The notes: generated from the sequence alone by a model not told the origin. A stretch of 64,000 nt of DNA from Petrimonas sulfuriphila (GCA_038561985.1 CP073276.1:3658001-3722000); one strand, 5' to 3'. Positions 11,004 to 20,359 are shown, numbered from the stretch's first letter. Made by a program: numbers and translations.

Positions 11004-13715
11004 TTATCCCACTTTTAACATCCACCCGCTTAGACTTCCCAATACTTCATTTACCACGTTAGCCGATCCAAAACTTTTGACCAATTGTGCAAAAACGGTT
11101 AGGTTTTCATCTCGCAATTCAGTGTTGGTGTAAGTGCCATTGGCAACGATATACCCGACTATTTGTCGCATTATCTCTTTTTGTGTTTCGGTCAACGGAC
11201 GCTGTATTTGTCCGCACCAAAGCTCAAAGCGTTGCGATGCGAGGGAATGAAGCGACCGCAGTTCCGGTATCATTTTGAAGGCATAACGCACCAATTGAAT
11301 GAGATTTGTCAGGCTTTCACGCTCGGTTTGAGTTTGCAGTTTTACCACTTTGTTATCTTCGATAACGGAATACGAACTCCACAAACGCAATGGAGCAAAT
11401 CGGGAGTCAGCCGACAGCAATTTGTTTCTTAAATCAGCGAGTAACGCGTATGTAATAGGCTCATTTTTATTGTTGTATATAATTCGCAAGGCTTCAATTT
11501 CGTCACGATGCTTGTTGACATATTCTTCAAAAGCCTGTGTGGTAGAAATAGCTTCTTCTTGAGAAAATCCTTTAAATATCAATGTATCTTCTCCCGGAAT
11601 GAGAATATTCAGGAATCCTGCATTCAGTGTCAAAAGATATTCGCGGGCTTGCGGATTATTTGCCAAAGATGCCACTAAAGATTTTCGCTCTGTATTGGGT
11701 TGATTGGTATTGACAAAGGCGGGTAAGTTGTCATTTTCCAACGCGTTAAAAATAAAAATCGCCAAATCATACATCGTAACAGAGGCAATATTTGCAAACT
11801 CAACCCTGTGTTTTTCTTTGCTTTTTGCATTTATCCTCGAAAGCCGACTTGCCAGCAGGTTTAAATAATCATCAGAAAGATATCCGTGTGTAATTTGCTC
11901 TAACAGTTGTTCCAATGTAGGATTTTTGGGGACAATAACACCGCCTTCTTGAGGCTTTGGAATATATTTTTCACTTTCGGTAACACCTACCGCATCTACC
12001 AAAAAGAACAAATCTTTGCTTTTTGCATTAGGTGTTACGTTTCGCAACTGCTCATCTCCAATAGTACGCACGCCACGACCTTTCATCTGGGTATAGAGAA
12101 TAGACGAGTGTACATCACGCATAAACAGCAAAATTTCCAACGGACGAATGTCGGTTCCTGTGGCGACTAAATTTACCGTAACGGTAATTCTAAATGTTTT
12201 GTCGTTTCTAAATCGGCGAATTAGCTCATTGCTATCGCCTGTCGAATAGGTTATTTTTTGTACAAAATCAGCTGTTTGATTGGGAAATATATCTTTTGTA
12301 ATTTCAACAATTCGAGTAGCGTGAGCATCGTCTTTTGCAAAAATCAATGTTTTAGGAATGTACGCTGTGTTTGACTCTCTTTCAGGAAATAAATCCGTGT
12401 AGATAGAATTACGGAATTCTTCTAAAACCAAACGAATTTGGGCCGGATTTACCACGGAACGGTCTAATTCCGTTCTTAGATATTCTGCAGGAGCTTCGGC
12501 AACCACATTTTTTATTTCGCCGGTATATTTGGTGATTTCCGTAGTGTTCTCGTTTTGCTTGATAACTCCACCTTCTTCGGTAACTTTAGTCTTGATGCGG
12601 TAAACACGATAACCTACATTAATGCCGTCCGCTATGGATTTTTCCAACGTGTAATTGATAATCAAATTATCATTGAAAAACGCATTGGCTTCGGGTGTAG
12701 GTGTGGCCGTTAAACCTATAATTCGAGCCGTATTAAAATAGTTAAGCACCTGTTGCCATTTTCCGTAAATGCTTCTATGACATTCATCTACAATAATTAA
12801 ATCGAAATAATCAGCCGGTAATTTTAAATCATCATCAAGCGTAATTTCCGTTTCTTCTTCATGAAAATCATCTTTCTCATCGTCATCAACGATTTCTTTA
12901 CCTGTAAGCATAGCAAATACACGTTGAATGGTAGAAATAACGACATTGGTTTCGGGTGGAATATAGGCTGATTTTAGTCTTTCTACCGCAAAAATGGTAT
13001 TAAAAGGTTCACCCGTTTCCGTTAAACGAAAAGCTCCAAATTCACCTTCAGCCTGTTTGCCTAAATTATTTCGGTCAACCAAAAACAATATCCGCCGAAT
13101 GGGTGTATAGCTCAACAAACGGTACGCAGCCATGCAAGCGGTATATGTCTTGCCAGCACCGGTAGCCAAAACCATCAAAGCACGCTTCTCGCCACCACGA
13201 AAACTCTTTTCCAATTCAATAATCGCTTCATATTGACAAATGCGAAGTCCTTTAGGAGATAAATACGGCAATCCTGCAAATCCATTTTCTATGCCCGCCA
13301 TTTTCGCTATCTCCTTAGGCGTATGCATTTGAGTCAAGGATTGATAGGATGATTTTTTGTCTCTTATGTCACGAAATAATATTTCTTTACCGTTTGAAAT
13401 ATAGACAAACGGCAGAGGCTTTCGCCAATATTGATACCATTTTAGAAGTTTATGCGTGTAATTTTCAGCTTGTTGAATTACAATTTCCGACAATGAAATA
13501 TCAGCCCTTTTTGCTTCAATAACACCAATCGCTTTTCCCTCTATAAACAGCAGATAATCAGCTTCAAGATGACCTTTTAAAATGCCTTCGGTTACAGCAA
13601 CAGCCGACTTGGTAGGAGAATAATGCTTTCTATCCACAACTTCCCAACCGGCATCTTGCAACTTTCGGTCAATTTCAACACGGGCTTTTTCTTCAGGTGA
13701 CATTTTTTTATTCAT
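11004..13715 (-). CDS. hsdR: Type I restriction endonuclease subunit R
   Basis: 903 residues. The N-terminal nuclease domain carries a PD-(D/E)XK core (EADYLLFIEGKAIGVIEAKR). Two RecA-like helicase domains follow: Walker A LATGAGKTYTAC, DEAH-type box IVDECHRSI, motif III GLTATPTP, and motif VI near MKGRGVRTIG. The C-terminus is a helical HsdM/HsdS-contact region. HsdR translocates DNA with ATP and cleaves at a distance when unmethylated sites are bound. It is the first gene of the leftward operon. With hsdS currently disrupted the complex is probably inactive. Confidence 0.95.
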   Translation of the reverse strand: MNKKMSPEEKARVEIDRKLQDAGWEVVDRKHYSPTKSAVAVTEGILKGHLEADYLLFIEGKAIGVIEAKRADISLSEIVIQQAENYTHKLLKWYQYWRKPLPFVYISNGKEILFRDIRDKKSSYQSLTQMHTPKEIAKMAGIENGFAGLPYLSPKGLRICQYEAIIELEKSFRGGEKRALMVLATGAGKTYTACMAAYRLLSYTPIRRILFLVDRNNLGKQAEGEFGAFRLTETGEPFNTIFAVERLKSAYIPPETNVVISTIQRVFAMLTGKEIVDDDEKDDFHEEETEITLDDDLKLPADYFDLIIVDECHRSIYGKWQQVLNYFNTARIIGLTATPTPEANAFFNDNLIINYTLEKSIADGINVGYRVYRIKTKVTEEGGVIKQNENTTEITKYTGEIKNVVAEAPAEYLRTELDRSVVNPAQIRLVLEEFRNSIYTDLFPERESNTAYIPKTLIFAKDDAHATRIVEITKDIFPNQTADFVQKITYSTGDSNELIRRFRNDKTFRITVTVNLVATGTDIRPLEILLFMRDVHSSILYTQMKGRGVRTIGDEQLRNVTPNAKSKDLFFLVDAVGVTESEKYIPKPQEGGVIVPKNPTLEQLLEQITHGYLSDDYLNLLASRLSRINAKSKEKHRVEFANIASVTMYDLAIFIFNALENDNLPAFVNTNQPNTERKSLVASLANNPQAREYLLTLNAGFLNILIPGEDTLIFKGFSQEEAISTTQAFEEYVNKHRDEIEALRIIYNNKNEPITYALLADLRNKLLSADSRFAPLRLWSSYSVIEDNKVVKLQTQTERESLTNLIQLVRYAFKMIPELRSLHSLASQRFELWCGQIQRPLTETQKEIMRQIVGYIVANGTYTNTELRDENLTVFAQLVKSFGSANVVNEVLGSLSGWMLKVG

Positions 13716-13728
13716 ATTAAAATGAAAA

Positions 13729-13770
13729 CTTCTGATAATATTTAATTATCAGAAGATAGATACAAATGTA
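13729..13770 (-). promoter_or_regulatory. Promoter box and palindrome upstream of hsdR
   Basis: On the minus strand TACATTTG (13770-13763) matches the TAnnTTTG box; no good TTTG is seen upstream of it. Between the box and the hsdR start lies a perfect 11-bp inverted repeat, CTTCTGATAAT (13729-13739) with ATTATCAGAAG (13745-13755), which would sit in the leader as a hairpin or protein-binding site. Confidence 0.55.
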
Positions 13771-13882
13771 AGAAAATTAATCGAGTTTTAGATTATTTTG
13801 CATCTGAAATGTAAATGGATATTCTATTGCTTAAAAATCATCAATTTAATGTTTTTTGAGTGAAGATTTTACTTACCCTGAA

Positions 13883-14851
13883 TCACATCCTTCTCCCCCT
13901 TCTCTTTTTCTGCTCCGCTCTCAATTTCCTTTGAAAAGCCGTTTCTGCATAATCTTCCCCGTGAACGTTCAGTAAGTTGCCGATGCCGGAAGAAAATTCG
14001 GTTGTGATGTTGAAGATGGTGTCGAAAGTGGATTGTGTGAGTTCTTGCGTTTGTGGGCTGTAAATCGGCACGGCGGTTTTTCCTATTTGGGGTTTCACAT
14101 CTTCCAAACCAAATTGGCGGAACAGTGAACGGTAACCAAATTCCCGCCCGATTTCCGATGCTTTGAAAGTTTCGCCTTGGTACAGAAAGCGGAAACCGTA
14201 GGCTGTGCCTTGCTTGTTGCGCATCGTTTCGATATGGATGCCGTGATTTCTTAATTCGCCGATGAAAGCAAGAAAACCCTTTTTTCCGGTGCCGACTTTT
14301 TCGCCAAGCAGTTTATAGGCGATTTTCCGCACTTCATTCTTCTTGGCTTCTCGGGTTTTATCGGCTTTGGGGCTTTGGTATTTCTTTTTTGCCACCACTT
14401 TATTGGCAATGGTCAAGCCTATTTCACGGCTGATTTCTTCGGCGGTGCGTGATGCCCTATTGCTCACAAAATCGGTCTGATAAACCTTTCCGTTCAACCC
14501 GATGCGGTTGGCAATTAAGTGGATATGTAGATTGTTGGTGTCCTTGTGCGTTACGGCAAACCATTGATGATTTGTAAGTTCCATTTTTCGGGTAAAATCG
14601 TGGACAATCAGCATCAGTTCACCATCCGAAAGTTTATTACGGTCAGCAGGTGCAATGCCGATTTCAAAGCGAAGGAATTTGTTTTTGCACCGTGTGTTGT
14701 GCCGTTGCATCCACCTCATTTCCTGCAAAATTTCTTCCGGGCGCTCGCTCGTCAGCAAGTTTTTATCGATAAAATCGCCTAATTTTTTATCCCGCAACAC
14801 ATACTCAATCACGGTTTTTCCGTGCGAAACGGCTTTGCCTTTAGCTATCAT
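13883..14851 (-). CDS. Relaxase / mobilization nuclease (MobA-like)
   Basis: 322 residues. The relaxase domain shows the metal-binding HxH signature of the family: His102 upstream, then LHIHLIANR with His109 and His111. A candidate nucleophile Tyr is near the N-terminus (IEYVL, Tyr17). The family nicks one strand at oriT and stays bound to its 5' end for transfer. It lies directly downstream of the MobC-like gene (10-base gap) and near the oriT-like palindrome. There are no coupling protein or secretion genes in the element, so transfer would rely on another conjugative element. The Arg/Lys-rich C-terminus probably binds DNA. Confidence 0.9.
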   Translation of the reverse strand: MIAKGKAVSHGKTVIEYVLRDKKLGDFIDKNLLTSERPEEILQEMRWMQRHNTRCKNKFLRFEIGIAPADRNKLSDGELMLIVHDFTRKMELTNHQWFAVTHKDTNNLHIHLIANRIGLNGKVYQTDFVSNRASRTAEEISREIGLTIANKVVAKKKYQSPKADKTREAKKNEVRKIAYKLLGEKVGTGKKGFLAFIGELRNHGIHIETMRNKQGTAYGFRFLYQGETFKASEIGREFGYRSLFRQFGLEDVKPQIGKTAVPIYSPQTQELTQSTFDTIFNITTEFSSGIGNLLNVHGEDYAETAFQRKLRAEQKKRRGRRM

Positions 14852-14861
14852 TTCTCGTGAA

Positions 14862-15173
14862 TTAGGTGTTGAAAAACTGCTTGATTACTGCCTTGATTTC
14901 TGAAATTAAGACCTCGATTTCGGTGTATAATCGGCCGTCCCGACTTTGCAAATAGTTGCCGATATAGGTAAATTTCTTGGCGTAGTCATACAACATTTTG
15001 ATGCCGTATTCCTGCAATTCCGTGAATTTCGGCGGGGCTACAACCTTGCCTTTTAGGAGCATTTCCCGGGCAAATTCAGACAGGGTTTTCCCTACCGATT
15101 CAGCTCTACTTGCTATCCGTTTTTTCTCCTCCGGCGTGCATCGGATTTTCAGTTCTGATGATTTATTTTCCAT
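14862..15173 (-). CDS. MobC-like mobilization accessory protein
   Basis: About 103 residues from MENKSSELKIRCTPEEKKRI; a longer frame starts at 15206. The sequence resembles ribbon-helix-helix plasmid mobilization proteins (MobC/MbpC type): a short basic beta strand, then helices with SVGKTLSEFAREMLLKGKV. Such proteins help the relaxase open oriT. It is next to the relaxase gene and just downstream of the oriT-like palindrome, and the two are probably one operon. I chose the inner start because the family begins at this point and the upstream residues (MLFFMSKNLFF) look unlike coding sequence. Confidence 0.78.
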   Translation of the reverse strand: MENKSSELKIRCTPEEKKRIASRAESVGKTLSEFAREMLLKGKVVAPPKFTELQEYGIKMLYDYAKKFTYIGNYLQSRDGRLYTEIEVLISEIKAVIKQFFNT

Positions 15174-15258
15174 AAAAAAAAGGTTTTTCGACATGAAAAA
15201 TAACATCCATTTTGACTGACGAGAACGAAGTGATTGCAGTCTTTTTTCCCACGCCCGA

Positions 15259-15307
15259 AGCGGGGCAAGATACAGTTTGTGGGAACAAACTGACGTCTTG
15301 CCCCGCT
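15259..15307. other. oriT: Probable origin of transfer (nested palindromes)
   Basis: Two nested perfect inverted repeats are present. The outer stem is AGCGGGGCAAG (15259-15269) with CTTGCCCCGCT (15297-15307). The inner stem is CAGTTTGT (15273-15280) with ACAAACTG (15285-15292). The site is GC-rich in an AT-rich element, non-coding, and immediately upstream of the mobC/relaxase genes, where oriT usually lies. The nick position cannot be read from the sequence alone. Confidence 0.65.
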
Positions 15308-15384
15308 AATTCGAAAGTTCTGCCATGTGTTCGATTTTCTGCTTGCTCGGTAGGCTTGCTTGGCTTGCATTGCTCGTGGACAGG

Positions 15385-15840
15385 TTATAATTTTTTCCAT
15401 AGCTCGATTTCTTCTTGATAAGTATCTAAATGATTCTTTGCCATGTTTTCGATAAATCCCGAAACGCTTGAGCCACGTTCACCCAGTCGGCGGACAATTT
15501 CATCCAATCGGTCGCGGATGTCTGCGGAGAGGTATACGGTCTTTCGGTCGGTGATTTTGGGAGGATGCAGGAATTTATTTTTGTACTCTTCGAGCGAAGC
15601 TTTGCGCTGTTTTTGGCTGTTTCGTCTGGCAACAATGGTTTCCGGTTCAGTTGATTGCTGAGTCGGCTTGCTTGGCTCGGTTTGCACTTTATTGACAAAC
15701 GGTTTTTCGTTTTGTTTTTCTTGTCTCTTTTCCAGAGGCTCATTGGGTCTCGTCGATTGGATTTCGGTCGGATCGTCGTCTGCCATTTTCCGGATTTGTT
15801 GGGCGATGGCTTGCTTGCGTAGTTCTTCGATGGTGGACAT
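15385..15840 (-). CDS. DUF3408 family mobilization/partition-like protein
   Basis: 151 residues. The N-terminal half is low-complexity, charged and Gln/Pro-rich (about 20-80). The C-terminal half is a compact DNA-binding-like domain: KITDRKTVYLSADIRDRLDE, then a helix and GSSVSGFIENMAKNHL. This matches the DUF3408 proteins found in Bacteroides conjugative and mobilizable elements, a ribbon-helix-helix-like fold. Its role is probably accessory to mobilization or element maintenance. It lies on the far side of the oriT-like palindrome from mobC and in the same direction. Confidence 0.75.
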   Translation of the reverse strand: MSTIEELRKQAIAQQIRKMADDDPTEIQSTRPNEPLEKRQEKQNEKPFVNKVQTEPSKPTQQSTEPETIVARRNSQKQRKASLEEYKNKFLHPPKITDRKTVYLSADIRDRLDEIVRRLGERGSSVSGFIENMAKNHLDTYQEEIELWKKL

Positions 15841-15910
15841 AATTTTATTTTTTGTGTTTACTAAATATTTGTGTCATAGGCGATGTCACAATTGAGTATT
15901 AATTCATTTT

Positions 15911-16810
15911 TTATAGTCTTATTCCTCTGTTTTTATTGATTTTCGGTAAAGTTTCCTGTTGATTTTTCTCCATTTTCTTTTCACACAAATAATCGTTCAC
16001 ATCCTTAAATTCCGCATATCTTTTTGAAATGTCTTTTACGGGCAAATTCATTTTTTGCAGTTTTTCCAATGCTTGTTTTCCCGCATCATCGTTGTCCAAA
16101 AAAGCGTTGATTAAATTGTGTTTTGAAAGAAAAGGGAGTGCTTTATCAATATTGTTTACCGAATTGAGAATAACGGCTGAAACATCTGCTTGCTTGGCTT
16201 GCAAAGTCAGCAAACTGAGATAATCCATAAAGCCTTCGAAAAGATGCACCGTTGAAGTTTTTCGGTCGAAAATGGTGATTTCTTTGGGCGGGATACAGCC
16301 TTTGAAGTAAGGATTTAGCGTTTCATAACCGCCCTTATCGTTTGGGAAAGCGATGACGAAGTATTTCTTTTCGTTTAGCGTGTAATGGGCTTCTTTACAG
16401 TAGCTTTTTGCTAAGTAGGTCGGAATTTTTCGTTTATGGAGCAATTGGATTAAAGCCGGATGAGTGAGTGGTTTCAGGGTTATATTTTCAATTCTTTCCA
16501 AGGCGTTTTGCTGGCGAAAAGAAAAAGATGCGGACGGCAAAATCGGCACAGCTCGTTCGATGGCTTGCAAGGCTTCGGAAACGCTGTTGGTGTTGTGTAA
16601 CTTCATTGCAAGGTCGATGATATTGCCTTTTTCGCCACTTCCGAAGTCGTGCCATTGGTTGATGTTACGATTTACTTTTAGCGAAGGTTCGTTTTCATTT
16701 CTGAAAGGCGAAATGTACCAAAGATTGTGTCCTCGTTCTTTGGCAGGCATTATCCCGATACGGGACAAATATTCTTCGATGCGGATTTGTTTGGCTTGTT
16801 CGGTGTTCAT
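15911..16810 (-). CDS. Toprim-domain DNA primase of the element
   Basis: 299 residues. The N-terminal part (about 1-90) follows the CHC2 primase zinc-finger pattern (GHNLWYISPFRNENEPSLKV, then WHDFGSGEKGNIIDLAM) but lacks the zinc-binding Cys residues. The middle to C-terminal part is a Toprim domain with LDNDDAGKQALEKL near residue 240, the usual acidic metal site. Such proteins are common in Bacteroides mobilizable elements, where they make primers on the transferred or replicating strand. It lies beside the DUF5906 helicase gene, and together they could replicate the excised circle. Confidence 0.85.
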   Translation of the reverse strand: MNTEQAKQIRIEEYLSRIGIMPAKERGHNLWYISPFRNENEPSLKVNRNINQWHDFGSGEKGNIIDLAMKLHNTNSVSEALQAIERAVPILPSASFSFRQQNALERIENITLKPLTHPALIQLLHKRKIPTYLAKSYCKEAHYTLNEKKYFVIAFPNDKGGYETLNPYFKGCIPPKEITIFDRKTSTVHLFEGFMDYLSLLTLQAKQADVSAVILNSVNNIDKALPFLSKHNLINAFLDNDDAGKQALEKLQKMNLPVKDISKRYAEFKDVNDYLCEKKMEKNQQETLPKINKNRGIRL

Positions 16811-17089
16811 TTTATAAAAGTTTAGTAGCTGTTTTTTCTTTTCGTCAGTAAAAATTATTTCTCTGACTTAAATTGTGTAATGAATTTGATGAATTGATGA
16901 GAATGGAACTAACTCACTTATTTACAACATCTATTTCACTCCTTATTCATTCATCATTTTATAAGGTGAGTATATCCCGAGGTAATTGGGTAAGTCTTTT
17001 TTCTTTCACCGTTTTTCTTTGATGAGCGTTTGATGAAGCATTGATGAGACTGTATATAGTTTATATTTAAACATATAAGTAATAATTCA
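16811..17089. other. Non-coding gap between primase and helicase genes
   Basis: About 280 AT-rich bases with no open frame of note. I see no convincing promoter, palindrome or terminator. Confidence 0.5.
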
Positions 17090-18298
17090 TCAACTCATCA
17101 AAAAATAAGCATACAGAAATTCTTTCGATACGGTATAAAATCTCCCCGTTTTCTTGGTTTCACTAAAAGAGGAACCACCGGACTGGTTGCCGGTCATGCT
17201 GTAAGTAATGTATGTAAGTGTATTAGGACTGGGTAATATCTCCCAGTGGTTTTTGATGATTTTCCGCAAACGGGAAATATCGGCTTCGATGCCGTGAAAC
17301 ATCAAAAGCGAGCGCAAATCGCTCAAGCAAAAACTAACACTTTCAACCTGTTGCGTATCCATTATTTCCAGCAACAACTCTTTAATCTCTACTTCCAAGG
17401 CATTGCGGTTGTAGTCGATGATGCGTTGCAGAGCATCTGTGTGCAAAAGCGAATGCTCAAACCACATTCGCGATTTCTTTTCGGTAGAGAGTTTCCGATT
17501 GGAAAGGAAGTGCAAAAACGCCGGGATTTCTTCTCGCAGTTTGTGCCTGATTTCCGTGTTAGCTTTACCCAATATAGGTAGTTTCCGCACCCAATAACGA
17601 GTTTCTCCGGGTTGTATCATAATGGGATTAAGTTCATTATTGGAACACAGTAGAAATTTCCCAAAAAACACGGTTTCTACACGGTCTTTTCCTTTGGCTT
17701 CGCTTTTGAACTGAAAGGCAGTACTCAGGTTTTTTAACCGCTCGCTGTCTTGTTGCTTGTCAAATAAAACTTCTTCAATGCCGATTAACAGTTTGTTTGC
17801 CCAATCGGAATTGAATTGACTACGAAAATCTTCGTTGGTATTGAAAGTCATATTTTTACCGAAAATATCTTTCAACAAATTCAGAAAAGTGGATTTTCCC
17901 GTATTGCGTTCTTTTGACAAAAGCAAAATTATGGGAAGTTTTTCCACCGGATGCAAGTACAGTAGCTGAATGTAGTCTAATCCCATTTCGTACTGCTCGC
18001 CGAAAACGTGGCGGACTACGGATAGAACGGTTTGGCAGTCGCCCGGTTTAGGCGAATACTCAATCGGTTCGTACAAATTGAAGCAGTTCCCTACCCTCTC
18101 TTGGTATCGGGTGTGAGAGGGGACGATGCAAAAGTCGTCATATTTGGGAATTTGGCTGATAAAGTCCTTTCCGTGATCTTGACGAATGGTTTCTATGCTC
18201 CACACCACACGCACTTTTGCCATTTCACCCGACAAGAGTGGCTTTTCCACGATTTTGTAATAAGTTGTTCCCACACGGATATAAGTATCGTTTTTCAT
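17090..18298 (-). CDS. Primase-helicase (DUF5906 / SF3-like ATPase)
   Basis: 402 residues from MKNDTYIRVG; an in-frame ATG at 18325 would overlap the previous gene by 23 bases. Walker A is SKERNTGKSTFLNLL (about residue 140) and an acidic Walker B-like GIEEVLFDK follows. FGKFLLCSNNE resembles the sensor region of superfamily 3 helicases. C-terminal residues look like a winged-helix segment. The family sits in Bacteroides mobilizable elements and phages next to a primase, where it probably unwinds DNA for element replication. It follows the HTH gene almost without gap, suggesting one operon. Confidence 0.82.
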   Translation of the reverse strand: MKNDTYIRVGTTYYKIVEKPLLSGEMAKVRVVWSIETIRQDHGKDFISQIPKYDDFCIVPSHTRYQERVGNCFNLYEPIEYSPKPGDCQTVLSVVRHVFGEQYEMGLDYIQLLYLHPVEKLPIILLLSKERNTGKSTFLNLLKDIFGKNMTFNTNEDFRSQFNSDWANKLLIGIEEVLFDKQQDSERLKNLSTAFQFKSEAKGKDRVETVFFGKFLLCSNNELNPIMIQPGETRYWVRKLPILGKANTEIRHKLREEIPAFLHFLSNRKLSTEKKSRMWFEHSLLHTDALQRIIDYNRNALEVEIKELLLEIMDTQQVESVSFCLSDLRSLLMFHGIEADISRLRKIIKNHWEILPSPNTLTYITYSMTGNQSGGSSFSETKKTGRFYTVSKEFLYAYFLMS

Positions 18299-18302
18299 CG
18301 GA

Positions 18303-18647
18303 TTAACGTATTTTTCGGCGGGCACTTTGGGCGACTACGCGGATGGTTTCGGTGGCATCGTATTTGGGTTTTGCTTGACTTTCAGCCCACTCCAATATTT
18401 CTTTTCGAGAGAAAACGAGCTTATTGTTGTACATTTTATGGGGAATTTTTCCTTCGGAAGTAAGTTTATACATTTTTCCTTTGGAAGTTGGGTAGCCGTT
18501 TTCGGTCAAAACCTGCAAAGCGGTTTCGAGGTTTACCGTATCGGCTTCGGTTTTCTTTTCTTCTCTTGGAGAGGTCAGTTCGATGACTGCTTCTTTTACA
18601 ATCAAGCGAAGTTCTTCGGGAGTAGTTACGATAATTTTGTTCATCAT
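18303..18647 (-). CDS. Helix-turn-helix protein, excisionase-like
   Basis: 114 residues. The C-terminal two-thirds is a MerR-type winged helix-turn-helix as in excisionases and Bacteroides element regulators: LETALQVLTENGYPTSKGKMYKLTSEGKIPHK, then a basic wing (KLVFSRKEILEWAES). These proteins bend DNA at att sites to favour excision, or regulate the neighbouring replication genes. It is first in the operon with the helicase, and a 13-bp palindrome lies just upstream of its start. Which of the two roles it has cannot be decided from sequence. Confidence 0.8.
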   Translation of the reverse strand: MMNKIIVTTPEELRLIVKEAVIELTSPREEKKTEADTVNLETALQVLTENGYPTSKGKMYKLTSEGKIPHKMYNNKLVFSRKEILEWAESQAKPKYDATETIRVVAQSARRKIR

Positions 18648-18652
18648 TCATT

Positions 18653-18698
18653 GGTTTTAATTTGTAAAACATTCAATTAAATGCCACAAATTAAAACC
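18653..18698. promoter_or_regulatory. 13-bp palindrome upstream of the excisionase-like gene
   Basis: GGTTTTAATTTGT (18653-18665) and ACAAATTAAAACC (18686-18698) are perfect reverse complements around a 20-base loop, starting 6 bases before the HTH start codon. This is a candidate autoregulatory operator. The rest of the gap to 18962 is AT-rich and shows no gene. Confidence 0.6.
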
Positions 18699-18962
18699 AT
18701 AAATAACTGAATATCAAATTAAATAAATGGTTTACACAAATCCACTTAAAAGAATTATAGGGAGTTATAAGGAAGTCTAAGGAACAATTGCAAACCAATA
18801 AAAATGCAAATTACTTTACACATTAACACTTTTGAATGTCAATCAAAGCCAACCAACGCCAAACGTAAAGCAGTAAAGTTCTTTCGTTAATAATTCAAAA
18901 AACGCAGTGGAATACAAATCAAAATTAATCGATAAAATGTTGTATAAAAGGATATAACGGGA

Positions 18963-19367
18963 TTATTTTTGTCTTAATTCTTCTAAGCTGTTCAGAACTG
19001 AAATAGCCGTAAAAGTTCTTATTTCTATGCCATGATAAAATCCAATTGTGCCTCTTTCTATGATTTCCGCTTCAATCCAGCGGTCTAATGTAGGGCGAGA
19101 AATACCTAAAAGTGCACTCATATCTTGCTTGGTTAATTCCGCAAATTTGTCTGTACCATTTTTTTCAATGTATTTTTCCAGATTTTTGATAGCGGTCTCG
19201 ATACTTTCGGGTTTGGCAGTATATACTGGCTTTCGTTGTTTTATGCTGACAATGGCATTTCCAATATCAAAATCTTCAAACTCGGGCATAGATTTCAGTT
19301 CTAACACAATAGTGTCAAAGCATTTTAAGTCTGAAAGGGGAAGAGTTTTTATGCGGGGGCGTGCCAT
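18963..19367 (-). CDS. Helix-turn-helix protein in the AbiE operon
   Basis: 134 residues. A recognisable HTH lies near residues 80-102 (LTKQDMSALLGISRPTLDRW). The N-terminus is basic (MARPRIKTLPL) and resembles no enzyme. The gene follows abiEii by 14 bases in the same direction, so it is probably cotranscribed with the toxin-antitoxin pair. It could be an extra regulator of that operon or of the neighbouring mobilization genes. I do not recognise a named family beyond the HTH. Confidence 0.65.
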   Translation of the reverse strand: MARPRIKTLPLSDLKCFDTIVLELKSMPEFEDFDIGNAIVSIKQRKPVYTAKPESIETAIKNLEKYIEKNGTDKFAELTKQDMSALLGISRPTLDRWIEAEIIERGTIGFYHGIEIRTFTAISVLNSLEELRQK

Positions 19368-19381
19368 GGATAATCTTTATT

Positions 19382-20359
19382 TTACAGTTTTACATTCCAA
19401 CTTACGACGGACATTCTTTCACGGATACTCTCCAAGGTGTATAGGACAACATCACTACTCGGAAAATCGCCATAAACCAAATCTCTGAAACTACCGTTGT
19501 AGGTTGCTTCTAATTGCGACCAAACATTCGATAAATCTTTGAACATCAGTGATTGATTGGGATGATGAACCAACCATTCATTGTTGTTTCTAAAACTTTT
19601 CACATCATCGTTAGCTACTTTCAGTAACATGGCATCAAAATCGGACGAATTGAGAAAGTTGAAAAATTCTTTTTGTTGTAAAAGTTGGTGTAAGTCGTAG
19701 GTATGACGAATTTTATTTCTCAAATCCTCAATGGGCCTTTCGCCATACGAAAACCGCACTAAACTCATTATCTTTTCACAAATTGTTCTAACCGGTTCGA
19801 GAACTTGAATAGTAAATGCCTGCATGTCATACTTTTCAACAAGTTCCGTTTGCCCAACATTGAGCATCATTTCTCCAACAAAAGAATTAATGTTTTGATT
19901 TGTAAATGGCTCGTAATACCCTAACCAAGTTGCTTCTATTACAATTACATCTCGTATTTGTCCATAAGCACCCGAAAATTCTTTGCTATAACTGTGAGCT
20001 GTTTTTCGACTCATCCCCACTTTATGTGTCAAGCCTTGAATTTCGATTTCCGGAAGCGTATCATTTATTGCATTTTCAACATCTTTTAATTTGCGTTTCA
20101 GCTTATTATCGGTTTCGTCTTCTCGCCGAATCACTACCAGATCTATATCTTCAGAAAACCGATTAATCATTTTAAAACATTTAGCCAACGAAGTTCCGCC
20201 CTTGAAAATGGTATCTCTTCCGATTTCGTTACTGAAAATTTCTTTTAATGCAAACGTAACCCAATAGTCCTTTTCTACATAGATTGTGGGGATATTCATT
20301 TGTTGTGCGGTGATGCTGACAGCATCTCGAAACAGTTTTTTATCCGTGTGAAGTTTCAT
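19382..20359 (-). CDS. abiEii: AbiEii-type nucleotidyltransferase toxin
   Basis: 325 residues from MKLHTDKKLF. The start overlaps the abiEi stop as ATGA, tighter than the alternative ATG at 20371. The nucleotidyltransferase core is clear: the GG-S motif in IFKGGTSLAK, the metal-binding pair in FSEDIDLVV, and a third acidic region later. AbiEii toxins of this superfamily (DUF1814) transfer nucleotides onto targets such as tRNA, halt growth, and give abortive protection against phage. The upstream AbiEi partner neutralises it. Intact pair, so a functional stabilisation/defence module of the element is likely. Confidence 0.88.
   Translation of the reverse strand: MKLHTDKKLFRDAVSITAQQMNIPTIYVEKDYWVTFALKEIFSNEIGRDTIFKGGTSLAKCFKMINRFSEDIDLVVIRREDETDNKLKRKLKDVENAINDTLPEIEIQGLTHKVGMSRKTAHSYSKEFSGAYGQIRDVIVIEATWLGYYEPFTNQNINSFVGEMMLNVGQTELVEKYDMQAFTIQVLEPVRTICEKIMSLVRFSYGERPIEDLRNKIRHTYDLHQLLQQKEFFNFLNSSDFDAMLLKVANDDVKSFRNNNEWLVHHPNQSLMFKDLSNVWSQLEATYNGSFRDLVYGDFPSSDVVLYTLESIRERMSVVSWNVKL

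Noticed and set aside
15149-15400. Small protein gene across the intergenic palindrome on the minus strand
   Set aside because: It crosses the nested oriT-like palindromes and overlaps two real genes; its composition is not protein-like.
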